From Chloroflexota bacterium (lineage in GTDB: Bacteria > Chloroflexota > Limnocylindria > Limnocylindrales > CSP1-4): 64,000 nucleotides of DNA. A program made the position numbers and the translations under genes. Of the stretch, positions 51,544 to 60,671 are shown piece after piece. The notes under the pieces were generated by a model that saw only the letters and a program-made list of their open reading frames with translations, was not told the origin of the DNA and ran no database searches. The stretch's first letter is position 1. Every line of letters starts with the position of its first letter. The stretch spans positions 86,643 through 150,642 of the forward strand of contig JAJZRG010000003.1 in NCBI GenBank assembly GCA_021802825.1, read 5' to 3'.

Positions 51544-52818
51544 TCAGCGGCCGTCCCAGCGCTTGAAGATGATCGCCCCGTTGTGCCCGCCGAGGCCGAT
51601 GTTGTTCGACAGGGCATAGCGCACTGCCATGGGCGTGGCCTCGGTGGTGACCCACAGGTCGCACTCGGGGTCGAACTCCGAGTAGTTGATCGTGGGCGGG
51701 ACCACCTGCTCGGCGACGGTCATGACCGTGGCGAACGCCTCGAATGCGCCCGCCGCGCCCATCATGTGGCCCGTCATAGACTTGGTGCCCGTGATCGCGA
51801 GCGAGCGCTTCGACGCCGCGGCGCGCTCGCCGAAGACCGTCCAGATCGCCTGCGCCTCGCGGGTGTCGCCCACGGGCGTGGACGTGCCGTGGGGATTGAG
51901 CACGTCGATCTCGTCGGCCGGGACGCCGCGCCGCTGGAGCGCCGCCTTCATGGCGCGGGCAGCGCCGGATCCCCGCTCGATGGGCTGGATCATGTCCCAC
52001 CCGTCGGCGGTCGCGCCGTACCCGACCACCTCGGCGTAGATCCGCGCGCCGCGTGCCTTGGCGATCTCGAGGTCCTCGAGGATCAGCGCGCCGCCGCCCT
52101 CGCCCAGGACGAAGCCGTCGCGCGAGCGGTCGAAGGGGCGCGACGTGTCGGCGATCGGGTGGCCCTCGCGCGGCGAGCCGAGGCCGCGCATGTTGCCGAA
52201 GCCGGCGTGCGCCACCTCGAGCAGGGGCATCTCGGACGACCCGGCGATGACGGTGTGGACGTCGCCGCGGCGGATGAGCTCCGACGCCTCGCCGATCGCG
52301 TTCGTGCCCGTGGAGCACGCGGCGACGACGCAGATGTTGTGGCCGATGGCGCCGGTCTCGATCGAGATCATCCCCGACGTCGAGTCCACGAGGCCGTTGG
52401 CGATGAACGTAGGAGCGACGCGGTCCGGTCCCTTCTGGTCGAGCGTGTGCCAATTGTCGATCATGAGCTGCTGGCCGCCGGCACCAGTACCGAAGACCAC
52501 GCCGACCTCTTCGCGGTTGCTGTCGGTGATCTCGAGGCACGCGTCGGTGACGGCCTGCTTGGCAGCCGCCACGCCGTACCACATGGCTGCCTCAGACCGG
52601 CGGACAGCCTTGGCGTCCATCCACGTCTTGGCGTCGAAGTCCTTGACCTCGCCCGCGATCTGGTGGCTGTACCGGGAGGGATCGAATCGGGTGAGGATCC
52701 CCAGGCCGGACACGCCGTTGAGCAGGTTGCTCCAGGCCGTGACCTTGTCGTTGCCGACCGGGCTGATAACGCCCAGACCGGTAACGACGACACGTCGGTT
52801 GTAATCGGGTTCGCGCAC
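51544..52818 (-). CDS. fabF: Beta-ketoacyl-ACP synthase II (first copy)
   Basis: 424 aa. Catalytic C169 (VAACSTGTNA), H310 (PHGTSTPVGDT), K346 and H351 (GTKSMTGHMMGAAG). The pattern is canonical FabF, including GFGNMRGL and DGFVLGEGGGAL. It follows fabD by about 95 bases on the minus strand. No acyl-carrier-protein gene is found in the gaps on either side, unlike the usual fabD-fabG-acpP-fabF order. It supplies the elongation step of fatty acid synthesis. Confidence 0.93.
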   Translation of the reverse strand: MREPDYNRRVVVTGLGVISPVGNDKVTAWSNLLNGVSGLGILTRFDPSRYSHQIAGEVKDFDAKTWMDAKAVRRSEAAMWYGVAAAKQAVTDACLEITDSNREEVGVVFGTGAGGQQLMIDNWHTLDQKGPDRVAPTFIANGLVDSTSGMISIETGAIGHNICVVAACSTGTNAIGEASELIRRGDVHTVIAGSSEMPLLEVAHAGFGNMRGLGSPREGHPIADTSRPFDRSRDGFVLGEGGGALILEDLEIAKARGARIYAEVVGYGATADGWDMIQPIERGSGAARAMKAALQRRGVPADEIDVLNPHGTSTPVGDTREAQAIWTVFGERAAASKRSLAITGTKSMTGHMMGAAGAFEAFATVMTVAEQVVPPTINYSEFDPECDLWVTTEATPMAVRYALSNNIGLGGHNGAIIFKRWDGR

Positions 52819-52913
52819 AGGGTTCCTCTTGGGGTTCCGCGGGTGGTTCGGGGGTGAGCTCGCAGGCGAGGCTGGGGGCGCTGGCGGCCGGTGGTGACGG
52901 GGCGGCCTCGGGG

Positions 52914-53900
52914 CTAGGCGACGAAGTCGAAGTCGGCGCCGGCCGATTCGGCGAATGGGATGGCGAGGCGGTCGGCTGCGGCCCGGTCGTCGAGCGCGAG
53001 GACGATCGCGTCGTCCACGATCCGCTTGACGAGGCCCGTGAGGACCTGGCCGGGCCCCACCTCGATGAACGTGCTGATGCCGCGGGAGCGCAGCGAGCGG
53101 ATCGCGCCCACCCAGTCCACGCCAGTGGTCAGGTGGTTGACGAGTTCGGCGCGGCAGGCGTCGGCGGTGGTGATGAGCGTCGCGTCCGCGTTGGCGAGCA
53201 GCGGCGGCTTCGGGTCCCGGAAGGTGATCCCGGCGAGCGTGTGGGCCATGCCGTCGGCCGCCTCGGCCATGAGCGGCGAGTGGGCGGCGACGCTGACCGG
53301 GAGCTCGATGGCGCGCTTGGCACCCAGGGTCTTGGCCATGGCCAGGCTCGCCTCGACTGCCGCGCGCTCGCCGCTGACCACGACCTGGCCGGGCGAGTTG
53401 CGATTGGCGATGCCGAAGACGCCGTGGACGCTGGCGAGCGCGACGAGGTCGGGGAGCCGTGCGTCATCGAGGCCGATGATCGCGGCCATGCGGCCCTCGC
53501 GGCCGGCGCCCGAGGCCTGCATCAGCTGGCCGCGGGTTCGGACCAGGCGGACGGCATCGGCGAGGTCGAGCGCGCCCGAAGCGACGAGTGCCGTGTACTG
53601 GCCCATCGAGTGGCCGGCGGCGAAGGCGGGCTCGGGCGCGTCCACCTGGAGCGCCGCCCAGCGCTCGCGAACGGCCTGGAGGTACGCGACCGACGCCGCG
53701 AGCAGTGCGGGCTGGCTGTTCTCGGTCCGGTTGAGGACGTCCTCGGGCCCCTCCCAGGCGAGCTGGCTGATGGGCTCGCCAAGGGCGGCATCGGCCGTGC
53801 GGAAGACAGCAGCGGCCGCGGGTGAGGAGGCGGCGAGGGCGCGGCCCATGCCGACGTACTGGCTGCCCTGGCCGGGGAAGACGAAGGCGAGATGTGTCAT
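52914..53900 (-). CDS. fabD: Malonyl-CoA:ACP transacylase
   Basis: 328 aa. The N-terminal AFVFPGQGSQYVGMG and the nucleophile elbow AAGHSMGQYTALV (Ser 98) are canonical. The partner histidine is in VAAHSPLM, and the oxyanion and arginine region is VRTRGQLMQ. It moves the malonyl group from CoA to ACP. It is the first gene of the fab run and is divergent from the MarR-type regulator, which is the usual place for a fatty-acid-synthesis repressor. Confidence 0.95.
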   Translation of the reverse strand: MTHLAFVFPGQGSQYVGMGRALAASSPAAAAVFRTADAALGEPISQLAWEGPEDVLNRTENSQPALLAASVAYLQAVRERWAALQVDAPEPAFAAGHSMGQYTALVASGALDLADAVRLVRTRGQLMQASGAGREGRMAAIIGLDDARLPDLVALASVHGVFGIANRNSPGQVVVSGERAAVEASLAMAKTLGAKRAIELPVSVAAHSPLMAEAADGMAHTLAGITFRDPKPPLLANADATLITTADACRAELVNHLTTGVDWVGAIRSLRSRGISTFIEVGPGQVLTGLVKRIVDDAIVLALDDRAAADRLAIPFAESAGADFDFVA

Positions 53901-54002
53901 CGTCGCCCAGCGTATCGGCTGGCTGACCGGATCCCGCCAAAGTCTGTGCAGAGTTGCAGGAATCTGCTCACGAGCCTACGCTTCGTGCGTGAGGATCTTC
54001 CC

Positions 54003-54854
54003 ATGACGCACGATTCCAAGCCCAGCGAGCCTTCCAGGGCGCCGGTCGCGGGCAAGGCGCCCGTCCGACCGTCCCGGGTGGACGACTTCTCCGCCAGGAT
54101 GGCGGACCTCCAGGCGCGGGTGCCCGAGATCCAGGCCGAGTTCCAGGCTAAGGTCGCCGAGCTGTCCGCGCGCGTCCCTGTGCTCTCGCGCCGGCCCAAG
54201 CGGTCCGATCCCGCCGCCGGCCCTGCTCTCCCCGAGGCACTCACGCGGCTCCGTCGCCCGAGGGCGTCGAAGGAGGTCATCGCCCGCACCTTCGAGGCTG
54301 ACCTCTCGGCGCCCGTCGTAGCCGCGGGGACCCGGATCACCAACGTCCGCCAGATCACCGAGCGAGTGGCGATGGGAAGGGCGCTGTGGCGCGAGCTGGT
54401 GGTCGGGTTCGCATCGCAGCTGGGCGAGCTCAACCTGGGCTTCACGCAGCTCGCCGCACTCTACGTCCTCGCCGAGGGCGCGACGACCACGGTCGCCGAC
54501 CTCGCCGAGGCCATCGGGCGGTCGCCGTCGGCGACCTCGCGCCTGGTGGACGGGCTGGTGCGCCGACGCCTCGTGGAGCGGCGGCGCGAGGAGGAGGACG
54601 GCCGGCTTCGCACCGTCTGGCTCACGTCCCGCGGGCAGGCGATCCTGCGCATGGTGGACCGCGCCCGGGCCGAGCAGTTCCTCGCGGCCGTCCGGCCGCT
54701 ACCCCGCAGCGAGCGCGCGCTGGTGGCGATGGGCGTGGCCGCGCTGGCGACCCATGCAATCTCGCGTCGCGGTCGGCTCGTGCGCTCGGGCACTGGGCTC
54801 GACACGCCGCCGCTGACGCCTGCTAGCCCACGGGAACGCGCTCTGAAGGGCTGA
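54003..54854 (+). CDS. MarR-family regulator with N-terminal coiled-coil extension
   Basis: 283 aa, nearly twice the usual MarR length. Residues 1-125 are extra: an acidic/Ala-rich lead, then a heptad-like stretch with internal similarity (MADLQARVPEIQAEF, VAELSARVPVLS). The winged helix spans about 130-260 with GFTQLAALYVLAEG, TTVADLAEAIGRSPSATSRL and RREEEDGRLRTVWLT. It is divergent from fabD with 102 bases between starts. By analogy with FabT it may control the fab genes. Regulation by acyl-ACP or another ligand is inference. Confidence 0.85.
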   Translation: MTHDSKPSEPSRAPVAGKAPVRPSRVDDFSARMADLQARVPEIQAEFQAKVAELSARVPVLSRRPKRSDPAAGPALPEALTRLRRPRASKEVIARTFEADLSAPVVAAGTRITNVRQITERVAMGRALWRELVVGFASQLGELNLGFTQLAALYVLAEGATTTVADLAEAIGRSPSATSRLVDGLVRRRLVERRREEEDGRLRTVWLTSRGQAILRMVDRARAEQFLAAVRPLPRSERALVAMGVAALATHAISRRGRLVRSGTGLDTPPLTPASPRERALKG

Positions 54855-54924
54855 GGGTCCTCGCCCTCGGCCCGCGGCCGACCGGACCGGTGCTCGACTG
54901 GGAGGCGACGGTTCCGGTGCCACG

Positions 54925-54961
54925 GCGTCGCTTCGTCGCCTGGGCGGCGATGAAGCGACGC
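54925..54961. terminator. Long hairpin between convergent genes
   Basis: GCGTCGCTTCGTCGCC (54925-54940) pairs with GGCGATGAAGCGACGC (54946-54961), giving 15 to 16 pairs with one wobble and a five-base loop. It lies between the MarR stop and the M20 peptidase stop and probably ends both transcripts. No U-run follows. Confidence 0.6.
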
Positions 54962-55082
54962 GAGGGTCGTGCACTCCTGGCTTCGGACCGTCGATCCGTC
55001 GCCCGAGAGGCGACGATCCGCCCGGCTCGCCGCGAATCTGGCGCCGCTCAGGCGACTCCTGCACGGCGCGGCGCGGACGGGG

Positions 55083-56507
55083 CTACCCGCAGAAGCGGCA
55101 GACGACGTCGTACAGGACGGGGAGCCCCCAGCGGAGCGCGTCGAGCGCAACCCGCTCGTCCTGGCCGTGGAACCGCTCGAGGAAGCGCTCGCCGGGCTCG
55201 TTGCGCAGGGGCGAGAAGCCGTAGGTCGGGGTGCCCAGCAGCGCGGTCCACTTCCCGTCCGTTGCGAACGGCGCCATGACCGGCACCGGGATGCCGTCGG
55301 GATCGTGGGCGCGGATGGTGTCGCACAGGAGGTCGTAGAGCTCGCCCGACGCGGGCCATTCGACGGGCGGTGCGCCGATCACATGCTCCACGTCGCAGCG
55401 CGGGGCAAGGTCGCCCAGGCGGGCGATGACCTCCTCGCGCATGTCGCCCTCGGTGGTGCCCGGGAGCGTCCGGCAGTCGATCTCGATCACGGCCTCGCCG
55501 GGGATCACGTTGTACTTGATGCCGGCGTGGATGACGCCGGGGCTGATGGTGTCGCGCAGGAGCGCACGGAGGGCCCGGGCGTACATGTCGTCGCACAGGC
55601 GGCCGACTGCGGCATCAGCCCGGCGCGCGTCCTCGCTCGCGATCGCGCGGGCGAGCGCGGCGGCTTCGGCCGGGAGGGCACGCTCCACGCCGTCGAGGAG
55701 AGCGCGGATCGGGCCGGTGAGGCGCGGCTCGCCGGGTGAGGCCAGGCGGCGGATGGCCTCGGCAGCGAGGGTGATCGCGTTGTCGTCGCGCGGCATCGAC
55801 CCGTGGCCCCAGGTCCCGTGGACACTGATCCGGTATGTCTCGCGGCCCTTCTCGGCGGTCATGACCGGGTAGAAGCGCCGGCCTGCCACCTCGACCGAGA
55901 CGGCGCCCGCCTCGTTGACGGCGCCCGCCGCCCGGAGGGTCTCGGGCCGGTGCTCCACCAGCCACTGGACGCCCACCGTCCCGCCCGCCTCCTCGTCGGC
56001 GGTGCAGGTGAACAGGACGTCACGGTGCAGGCCGGGGACGGGGTCGCGAGCGGGATCAAGCCCGGCCCCGCGCGCCCGGCGCGCGAGCAGGAGGACGACC
56101 ATGGCCTCCATCGCGACCATCGACTTCATGTCCACGGCGCCGCGGCCCCAGACATAGCCGTCGGCGATGTCCGCCGCGAACGGCGGGTGCGTCCAGCCGT
56201 GCGCGTCCACGGGCACCACGTCGAGATGGCTGAGCAGGAGGAACGGCTCGCCGCCCGTGCCGTCGCCCCGCAGCCGTGCGACGACGCTGCCGCGGCCGGG
56301 CTCCGGCTCGATGACCTCGGGGTCGAGGCCCTCGGCGCGGAGGAGGCGCGCGAGGTGGTTCGCCGCTTCCGTCTCGGGGCCCGGCGGGTCGGGCGGGTTG
56401 ACCGAGGGGATGCGGATCAGGTCGCGCAGCAGCCCGACCAGCTCGTCATGCGCGGCGGCCCAGCCGTCGGCGCCAAGCGCGGCCGAGGGCAGGGTGTCGG
56501 GCGACAT
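55083..56507 (-). CDS. M20-family metallopeptidase/amidohydrolase
   Basis: 474 aa from ATG 56507. Zinc ligands of the M20 family are in place: LLLSHLDVVPVD (His/Asp), VWGRGAVDMKSMVAM (bridging Asp), TCTADEEAGGTVG (Glu pair, base and ligand) and later GHGSMPRDDNAI for dimer contacts. The dimerisation domain sits near 220-370. It cleaves peptides or N-acyl amino acids. Length and SVHGTWGHGS resemble carboxypeptidase/acetylornithine-deacetylase-type enzymes; DapE is possible but unproved. It ends the minus-strand run. Confidence 0.9.
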   Translation of the reverse strand: MSPDTLPSAALGADGWAAAHDELVGLLRDLIRIPSVNPPDPPGPETEAANHLARLLRAEGLDPEVIEPEPGRGSVVARLRGDGTGGEPFLLLSHLDVVPVDAHGWTHPPFAADIADGYVWGRGAVDMKSMVAMEAMVVLLLARRARGAGLDPARDPVPGLHRDVLFTCTADEEAGGTVGVQWLVEHRPETLRAAGAVNEAGAVSVEVAGRRFYPVMTAEKGRETYRISVHGTWGHGSMPRDDNAITLAAEAIRRLASPGEPRLTGPIRALLDGVERALPAEAAALARAIASEDARRADAAVGRLCDDMYARALRALLRDTISPGVIHAGIKYNVIPGEAVIEIDCRTLPGTTEGDMREEVIARLGDLAPRCDVEHVIGAPPVEWPASGELYDLLCDTIRAHDPDGIPVPVMAPFATDGKWTALLGTPTYGFSPLRNEPGERFLERFHGQDERVALDALRWGLPVLYDVVCRFCG

Positions 56508-56557
56508 CGTCACGTCGCCATTCTGCCCCACGTTGCGCGGCTCGTGGCCCGCGCGGA

Positions 56558-57559
56558 TCAGGCGGCGGCGAAGCGGGCGCGGATCGTGTCGAGGTCCTCG
56601 ACCGCCGCAAGGGCGAGGCGCAGGAGGATTCGCGCCTTCCACGGGACGAGGTCGTCGGCGGCGACCCAGCCCCGGGCGAGGAGGGCGGGGACCGGCGGGA
56701 CGCGCCCTGAGCCGACGCGCGAGGACTGGACGATGACGACGCCGGCGGACGATGCGCGCTCGAGTGCCTCGACCTCGAGCGGGGTGGGGTGGCCGGCGCC
56801 GGTGCCGGCGCTGACGATGCCACGGGCACCCGCGGCGACCGCCGCGTCGATCAGCGCGCCGTCCGCACCCTGGTAGCTCGCTACCACGTCAACACGCGAA
56901 AGCGCCCGGAGGTCGACGCCGCCGTAGGCGCCGCGGAGCGAGGTGGCGCGTGCCGGCCGCGAGGTGAGCACGACTCGCCCGTCGCCGTCCACCCGCCCCA
57001 GCGGCCCCGCCATGGGGCTCGCGAACGCGTCGACGCGGAGCGTGTTCGCCTTCGTCACGTCGCGGGCGCCGTGGACCGTGCCGTCCATGACCACCAGCAC
57101 GCCGAGGCCGCGCATCGTGGGCGCCGCAGCCACGCGCACCGCGTCGACCAGGTTCAACGGTCCGTCGGCGGAGAGCGCGGATGCGGGGCGCATCGCGCCC
57201 GTGACCACGATCGGCGCGTCGGTCGCGACCGCGAGGTGGAGGAGCCAGGCCGTCTCGTCGAGCGTGTTCGTCCCGTGGGTGATGACCATGCCGTCGGCCT
57301 CGCCGCCCGCGAGGACCGAGCGGACCAGGTCGACGAGGTTCGCGAGGTGCGCGTCTGTGAAGGCGTGGGCCGCCAGCCGCGGGAACGGGATCTCGGTGAC
57401 CCGCGCGATCGTCGCGAGCTCAGGGGCAACGGCGGCGAGCAGCGCCCCCGGCTCCAGCCGGCGCCCCGTCTCGAGGTAGGCGGCGAGGTCGAGCCGGTCG
57501 GCACCCAGCGAATCGATCGTGCCGCCCGTCGTGATGACGGCCACCCGCGGCAGCGTCAC
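56558..57559 (-). CDS. L-asparaginase
   Basis: 333 aa, GTG start overlapping the dihydroorotate-dehydrogenase-like stop. Both asparaginase signatures are visible: VITTGGTIDS with the nucleophile threonine and ITHGTNTLDETAWLLH with the second threonine, plus GAMRPASALSADGPLN. It hydrolyses asparagine to aspartate and ammonia. There is no signal peptide, so it is cytoplasmic. It is translationally coupled to the FMN-dependent dehydrogenase upstream, an unusual pairing. Confidence 0.93.
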   Translation of the reverse strand: MTLPRVAVITTGGTIDSLGADRLDLAAYLETGRRLEPGALLAAVAPELATIARVTEIPFPRLAAHAFTDAHLANLVDLVRSVLAGGEADGMVITHGTNTLDETAWLLHLAVATDAPIVVTGAMRPASALSADGPLNLVDAVRVAAAPTMRGLGVLVVMDGTVHGARDVTKANTLRVDAFASPMAGPLGRVDGDGRVVLTSRPARATSLRGAYGGVDLRALSRVDVVASYQGADGALIDAAVAAGARGIVSAGTGAGHPTPLEVEALERASSAGVVIVQSSRVGSGRVPPVPALLARGWVAADDLVPWKARILLRLALAAVEDLDTIRARFAAA

Positions 57560-58650
57560 GCGCGATCAGCGGACGGCACGTCCCCGGCGGACGCGAGCAC
57601 CGGCGGGACGATCATCGGCTCGGCGGGGACGGGCGAGGGTTGTGCCGATGGCGCGGCTTCGGCCCCCGGCGTCCAGTGCGGCGCGCGCTCGGGCGGCGCG
57701 AACCGCTCGATCCGTGAGATCAGCCGCCGGATCCGCAGCCCCTCGAGCGGACCCAGCGCGTAGAGCGGCATCGGCTGGAGCCAGACCGACGACCCGAGCG
57801 ACACCGCGTCGGCGCCCGCCCAGAAGTACTCGCGGCAGTCGTCGAAGTCCCGGATGCCGCCGTTGGCGATGATCGGCAGGCGGAAGCCCGCATCGCGCAG
57901 CTCGGCCACCACCCGCAGGCCGATCGGCTTGATCGCGCGCCCGCTGATGGCGCCGTAGCGGTTCCGAAGGTACGGCTCGCCGGTGTCGGGGTGCAGGCGC
58001 AGGCCCTTCACCGTGTTGATCGCCGTGACCGCCGCGCAGCCGTAGCTCGCGGCGAGGCGCGCCTGCCAGCGGTAGTCCTCGTCGGGGCTGACCTTGAGGA
58101 TGACCGGGTGGCGGCTCTTCGGGACGGCGCGCCGGAGCGCCTCCTCGAGGATCGTGTTGAACGGGAAGTTGACGTTGTGGCACGAGGCGTTGAGCTCGAC
58201 GGCGGCGATCTCGCCCGGCTTCGCATGCTCGTTGACGGATTCGATGAGCTGCTCGATCTCGTCGGCTGAGAAGCCGCCGACAGAGATGATCCGGTTGAGC
58301 CCCGCCGTCCGGCCGAAGTACTCGTCGAAGTAGCGGGCGAGGCCGATGTTGGACCAGCCGAACGCGTTGAGCCAGCCAGCGTCCACCTTGTGCAGCGCCT
58401 TGCCGTACAGCCGCAGCAACTCCGGGAACTCGCGGAGGCTCCAGTCCTCCTGGAGTGTGAAGTGCCCGGCGCGCGGCTCGAGGGTGAGGGTCCGCGTTGT
58501 GACCGCGCCGAAGCGCTCGAGCGGCACCCACTGGGCGATCGGCGAGAGGCCGTACAGGATGAGCCTGCTCTTCGACGCGCCATAGCCGAGGAGGCTGGCC
58601 GACGTGAGCAGGCGGTTGCGGAGCTGGATCCCGTTGAGGTCGATGGTCAC
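57556..58650 (-). CDS. Dihydroorotate-dehydrogenase-like FMN oxidoreductase
   Basis: 364 aa from GTG 58650. A TIM barrel with DHOD-type motifs: LRNRLLTSASLLGYG, FGAVTTRTLTLEPRAGHF, VELNASCHNVNFPF with a family-1-type active cysteine, VILKVSPDEDY, AINTVKGL and the FMN phosphate region IIANGGIRDFDDCREYFWAG. True PyrD has a similar layout, but some segments differ (a 40-residue N-terminal insertion around LRLYGKAL). The start follows the GNAT gene and its stop overlaps the asparaginase start. Substrate uncertain: dihydroorotate or another dihydropyrimidine or enamide. Confidence 0.82.
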   Translation of the reverse strand: MTIDLNGIQLRNRLLTSASLLGYGASKSRLILYGLSPIAQWVPLERFGAVTTRTLTLEPRAGHFTLQEDWSLREFPELLRLYGKALHKVDAGWLNAFGWSNIGLARYFDEYFGRTAGLNRIISVGGFSADEIEQLIESVNEHAKPGEIAAVELNASCHNVNFPFNTILEEALRRAVPKSRHPVILKVSPDEDYRWQARLAASYGCAAVTAINTVKGLRLHPDTGEPYLRNRYGAISGRAIKPIGLRVVAELRDAGFRLPIIANGGIRDFDDCREYFWAGADAVSLGSSVWLQPMPLYALGPLEGLRIRRLISRIERFAPPERAPHWTPGAEAAPSAQPSPVPAEPMIVPPVLASAGDVPSADRA

Positions 58651-58675
58651 GGGGGCGAGTCTAGCGGGGCCAGTC

Positions 58676-59641
58676 TCAGTCGACCGGCGCGAGCGGCCCC
58701 GCGAAGCCGATCTGATCGGGGAGCGGCCGATAGCCCAGGCGGGCATTGACCGATCGCATCGGCGCATTCGCCTCGTCGTTGTTGGCGTGGATCTCGTCCA
58801 GGCCAGCCGCGAGCGCCCAGGCGATCGTCGCCCGCTTCAGCGCGAGCGCAAGACCCCGGCCTCGGAAGGCGGGGCGGACAGCGGTCATGTCGTGGTCGGC
58901 GACAGTCGTGCTGCCGGCCGAGTAGATGAGGTTGGCATAACCGGCGACCTCGCCGGTCGCGGTCTCGATGGCGACGAAGAAGCCGTCGAGCGGGATCCCC
59001 GGGCGGTAGACGTCCCGGGCCGTGAACTCCTCGAGCGAGCCCGGATCCATCGGCGGCGTGCTCGGGATGGACGGGAAGGCCTCGACGGCGACGCCGTGGA
59101 CGCCGGCGACGAGCTCCGGCTGGTCCGCCAGGGTGACGAGCGCGAACCCGGCAGGCACGCCGGCCGCGGGCAGCGGGGCTGTCGCCGAGCCCCGAAGGCG
59201 TCGCAGGTCGAGCGCAACGGCCTTCGAGCGGTCCTGCTCGGTGAACCCTCGGTGCAGGAAGAAGGCGATGCCGTCCCTGTGCACCTCGGTCGTCCAGCAG
59301 CGGAACCCGGTTCTGCCCTGGGCGCGTGCGACATCGCTCGCCGCTCGGTAGAGGGAGGTGCCCGCCCCGCGCCGTCGCGCACTGGCCAACACCCACAGGC
59401 CGAGGTAGTAGCGCGGGTGATCCGCACCGTAGATGTGCAGTCGCCCCGTGCTCGCGGCGCCGACTGGCTCGCCGTCGAGGTACGCCAGGAATCGCCACAC
59501 CTGGCGTGGGAACGTGGCGTCCTCCCAGGCGACACTCTCCGGCGTCTCGCCATCGTCGGCGTCGACCGAAGTCCGGATGGAGCAGTAGGTGGCCACAGCC
59601 GCCGGGTCGGCGGCGTCGAGCCCGCGGACATCAAGGGTCAC
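58676..59641 (-). CDS. Tandem GNAT-family acetyltransferase
   Basis: 321 aa containing two GNAT folds. The first has ARRRGAGTSLYRAASDVARA (acetyl-CoA loop RRRGxG) and the second AVRPAFRGRGLALALKRATI, followed by the asparagine-rich NNDEANAPMRSVNARLGYRP. Two-domain GNATs of this type include mycothiol-synthase-like and aminoglycoside-type enzymes. Substrate unknown. The start overlaps the stop of the LLM gene. Confidence 0.85.
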   Translation of the reverse strand: MTLDVRGLDAADPAAVATYCSIRTSVDADDGETPESVAWEDATFPRQVWRFLAYLDGEPVGAASTGRLHIYGADHPRYYLGLWVLASARRRGAGTSLYRAASDVARAQGRTGFRCWTTEVHRDGIAFFLHRGFTEQDRSKAVALDLRRLRGSATAPLPAAGVPAGFALVTLADQPELVAGVHGVAVEAFPSIPSTPPMDPGSLEEFTARDVYRPGIPLDGFFVAIETATGEVAGYANLIYSAGSTTVADHDMTAVRPAFRGRGLALALKRATIAWALAAGLDEIHANNDEANAPMRSVNARLGYRPLPDQIGFAGPLAPVD

Positions 59642-60615
59642 GAGGCCCCACCGCCTGCCGCAGCGCCCTCGACCAGCGGCTCCGCGACCTCATCGGCCAA
59701 GGCGATCATGCCGTCGGGCGCGATGGACGCCGGAAGCCCGAGGATCACGTGGGTGGCGCCGGCGGCCACGAAGCGCCGGGCCGTGGCGAGGGCGGCCTTC
59801 CGCTGGGCCGGCGTCGTCCCGCACGTGAGCTGTGCCGCGAACGAGAACTCCGAGGGGTCGCGACGCGCCGCCTCGAGCGCCCGGAGGATCCGGTCTCGCG
59901 CCTGAGCAAAGAACTCCACGTCGCCGGGCCGGTTGCCGGGCATCGGCCACCCGGACGCGAAGGCGGCCATCAGACGGAGACCGCGCGGCCTGCCCGCGCC
60001 CAGCCAGAGCAGCGGCCCGCCGGGGCGCACGGGCGGCGGCTCGTTGGTGGCCTCGCGGAGCGGGTAGAACGGGTCGTCGAGCGTGACCCCCGGGCTCCGC
60101 CGCGCCTGCTCCGAGAACAGCGCCCGCAGCACGCGGAGCTGGCTCTCGAGGCGGTCGAAGCGCTCGGGGAGCGGTGGCAGCGGGATGCCGAACGCGTCGT
60201 GCTCGCCCTCGTGCCAGCCCGAGCCGAGGCCCAGGATGAACCGCCCGACGGTCACGTTGTCGAGCAAGGTCGCGGCCTTGGCAAGGAGGGCTGGGTGACG
60301 GAACGTGGCCGACGCCACTGCGATCCCGATCCACTTCCCGCCGACGCGGTGGGCCAGCGCCGACGCCAGCGTCAGCGACTCGAAGGCCGGGCCATTGCGG
60401 TCGCGCGAGGCGTCGGAGAGGTGGTCCGACAGCCAGCACGCCGAGACCACGTGCTCCTCGCCCGCGGCCGTCCACGTCTCGTCGATGCGGTGCCAGTCGA
60501 GCTCGGTCTGCTCGGTGGCGGACAGGCGGACGCCGACGAGGCCGGGACGGGCCGGCAGCGAGGGGAACGGGGTGATGGTCCGGGGCGCCAGCCCGGGCGT
60601 CGGGTGCGACGGCAT
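59638..60615 (-). CDS. LLM-class flavin-dependent oxidoreductase
   Basis: 325 aa. A luciferase-like monooxygenase fold: FESLTLASALAHRVGGKWIG, TFRHPALLAKAATLLDNVTV with GRFILGLGSGWHEGEHDAFG (flavin loop), and FDRLESQLRVLRALFS. F420- or FMNH2-dependent members of this family oxidise diverse small molecules; the cofactor cannot be decided here. It leads the minus-strand run LLM - GNAT - DHOD-like - asparaginase - M20. Confidence 0.9.
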   Translation of the reverse strand: MPSHPTPGLAPRTITPFPSLPARPGLVGVRLSATEQTELDWHRIDETWTAAGEEHVVSACWLSDHLSDASRDRNGPAFESLTLASALAHRVGGKWIGIAVASATFRHPALLAKAATLLDNVTVGRFILGLGSGWHEGEHDAFGIPLPPLPERFDRLESQLRVLRALFSEQARRSPGVTLDDPFYPLREATNEPPPVRPGGPLLWLGAGRPRGLRLMAAFASGWPMPGNRPGDVEFFAQARDRILRALEAARRDPSEFSFAAQLTCGTTPAQRKAALATARRFVAAGATHVILGLPASIAPDGMIALADEVAEPLVEGAAAGGGAS

Positions 60616-60671
60616 CTCGACCTCCGTTCTGCCCGGCCCCGGGCCTGTCGTCTCGCTCGTCGTGGCGGCCG

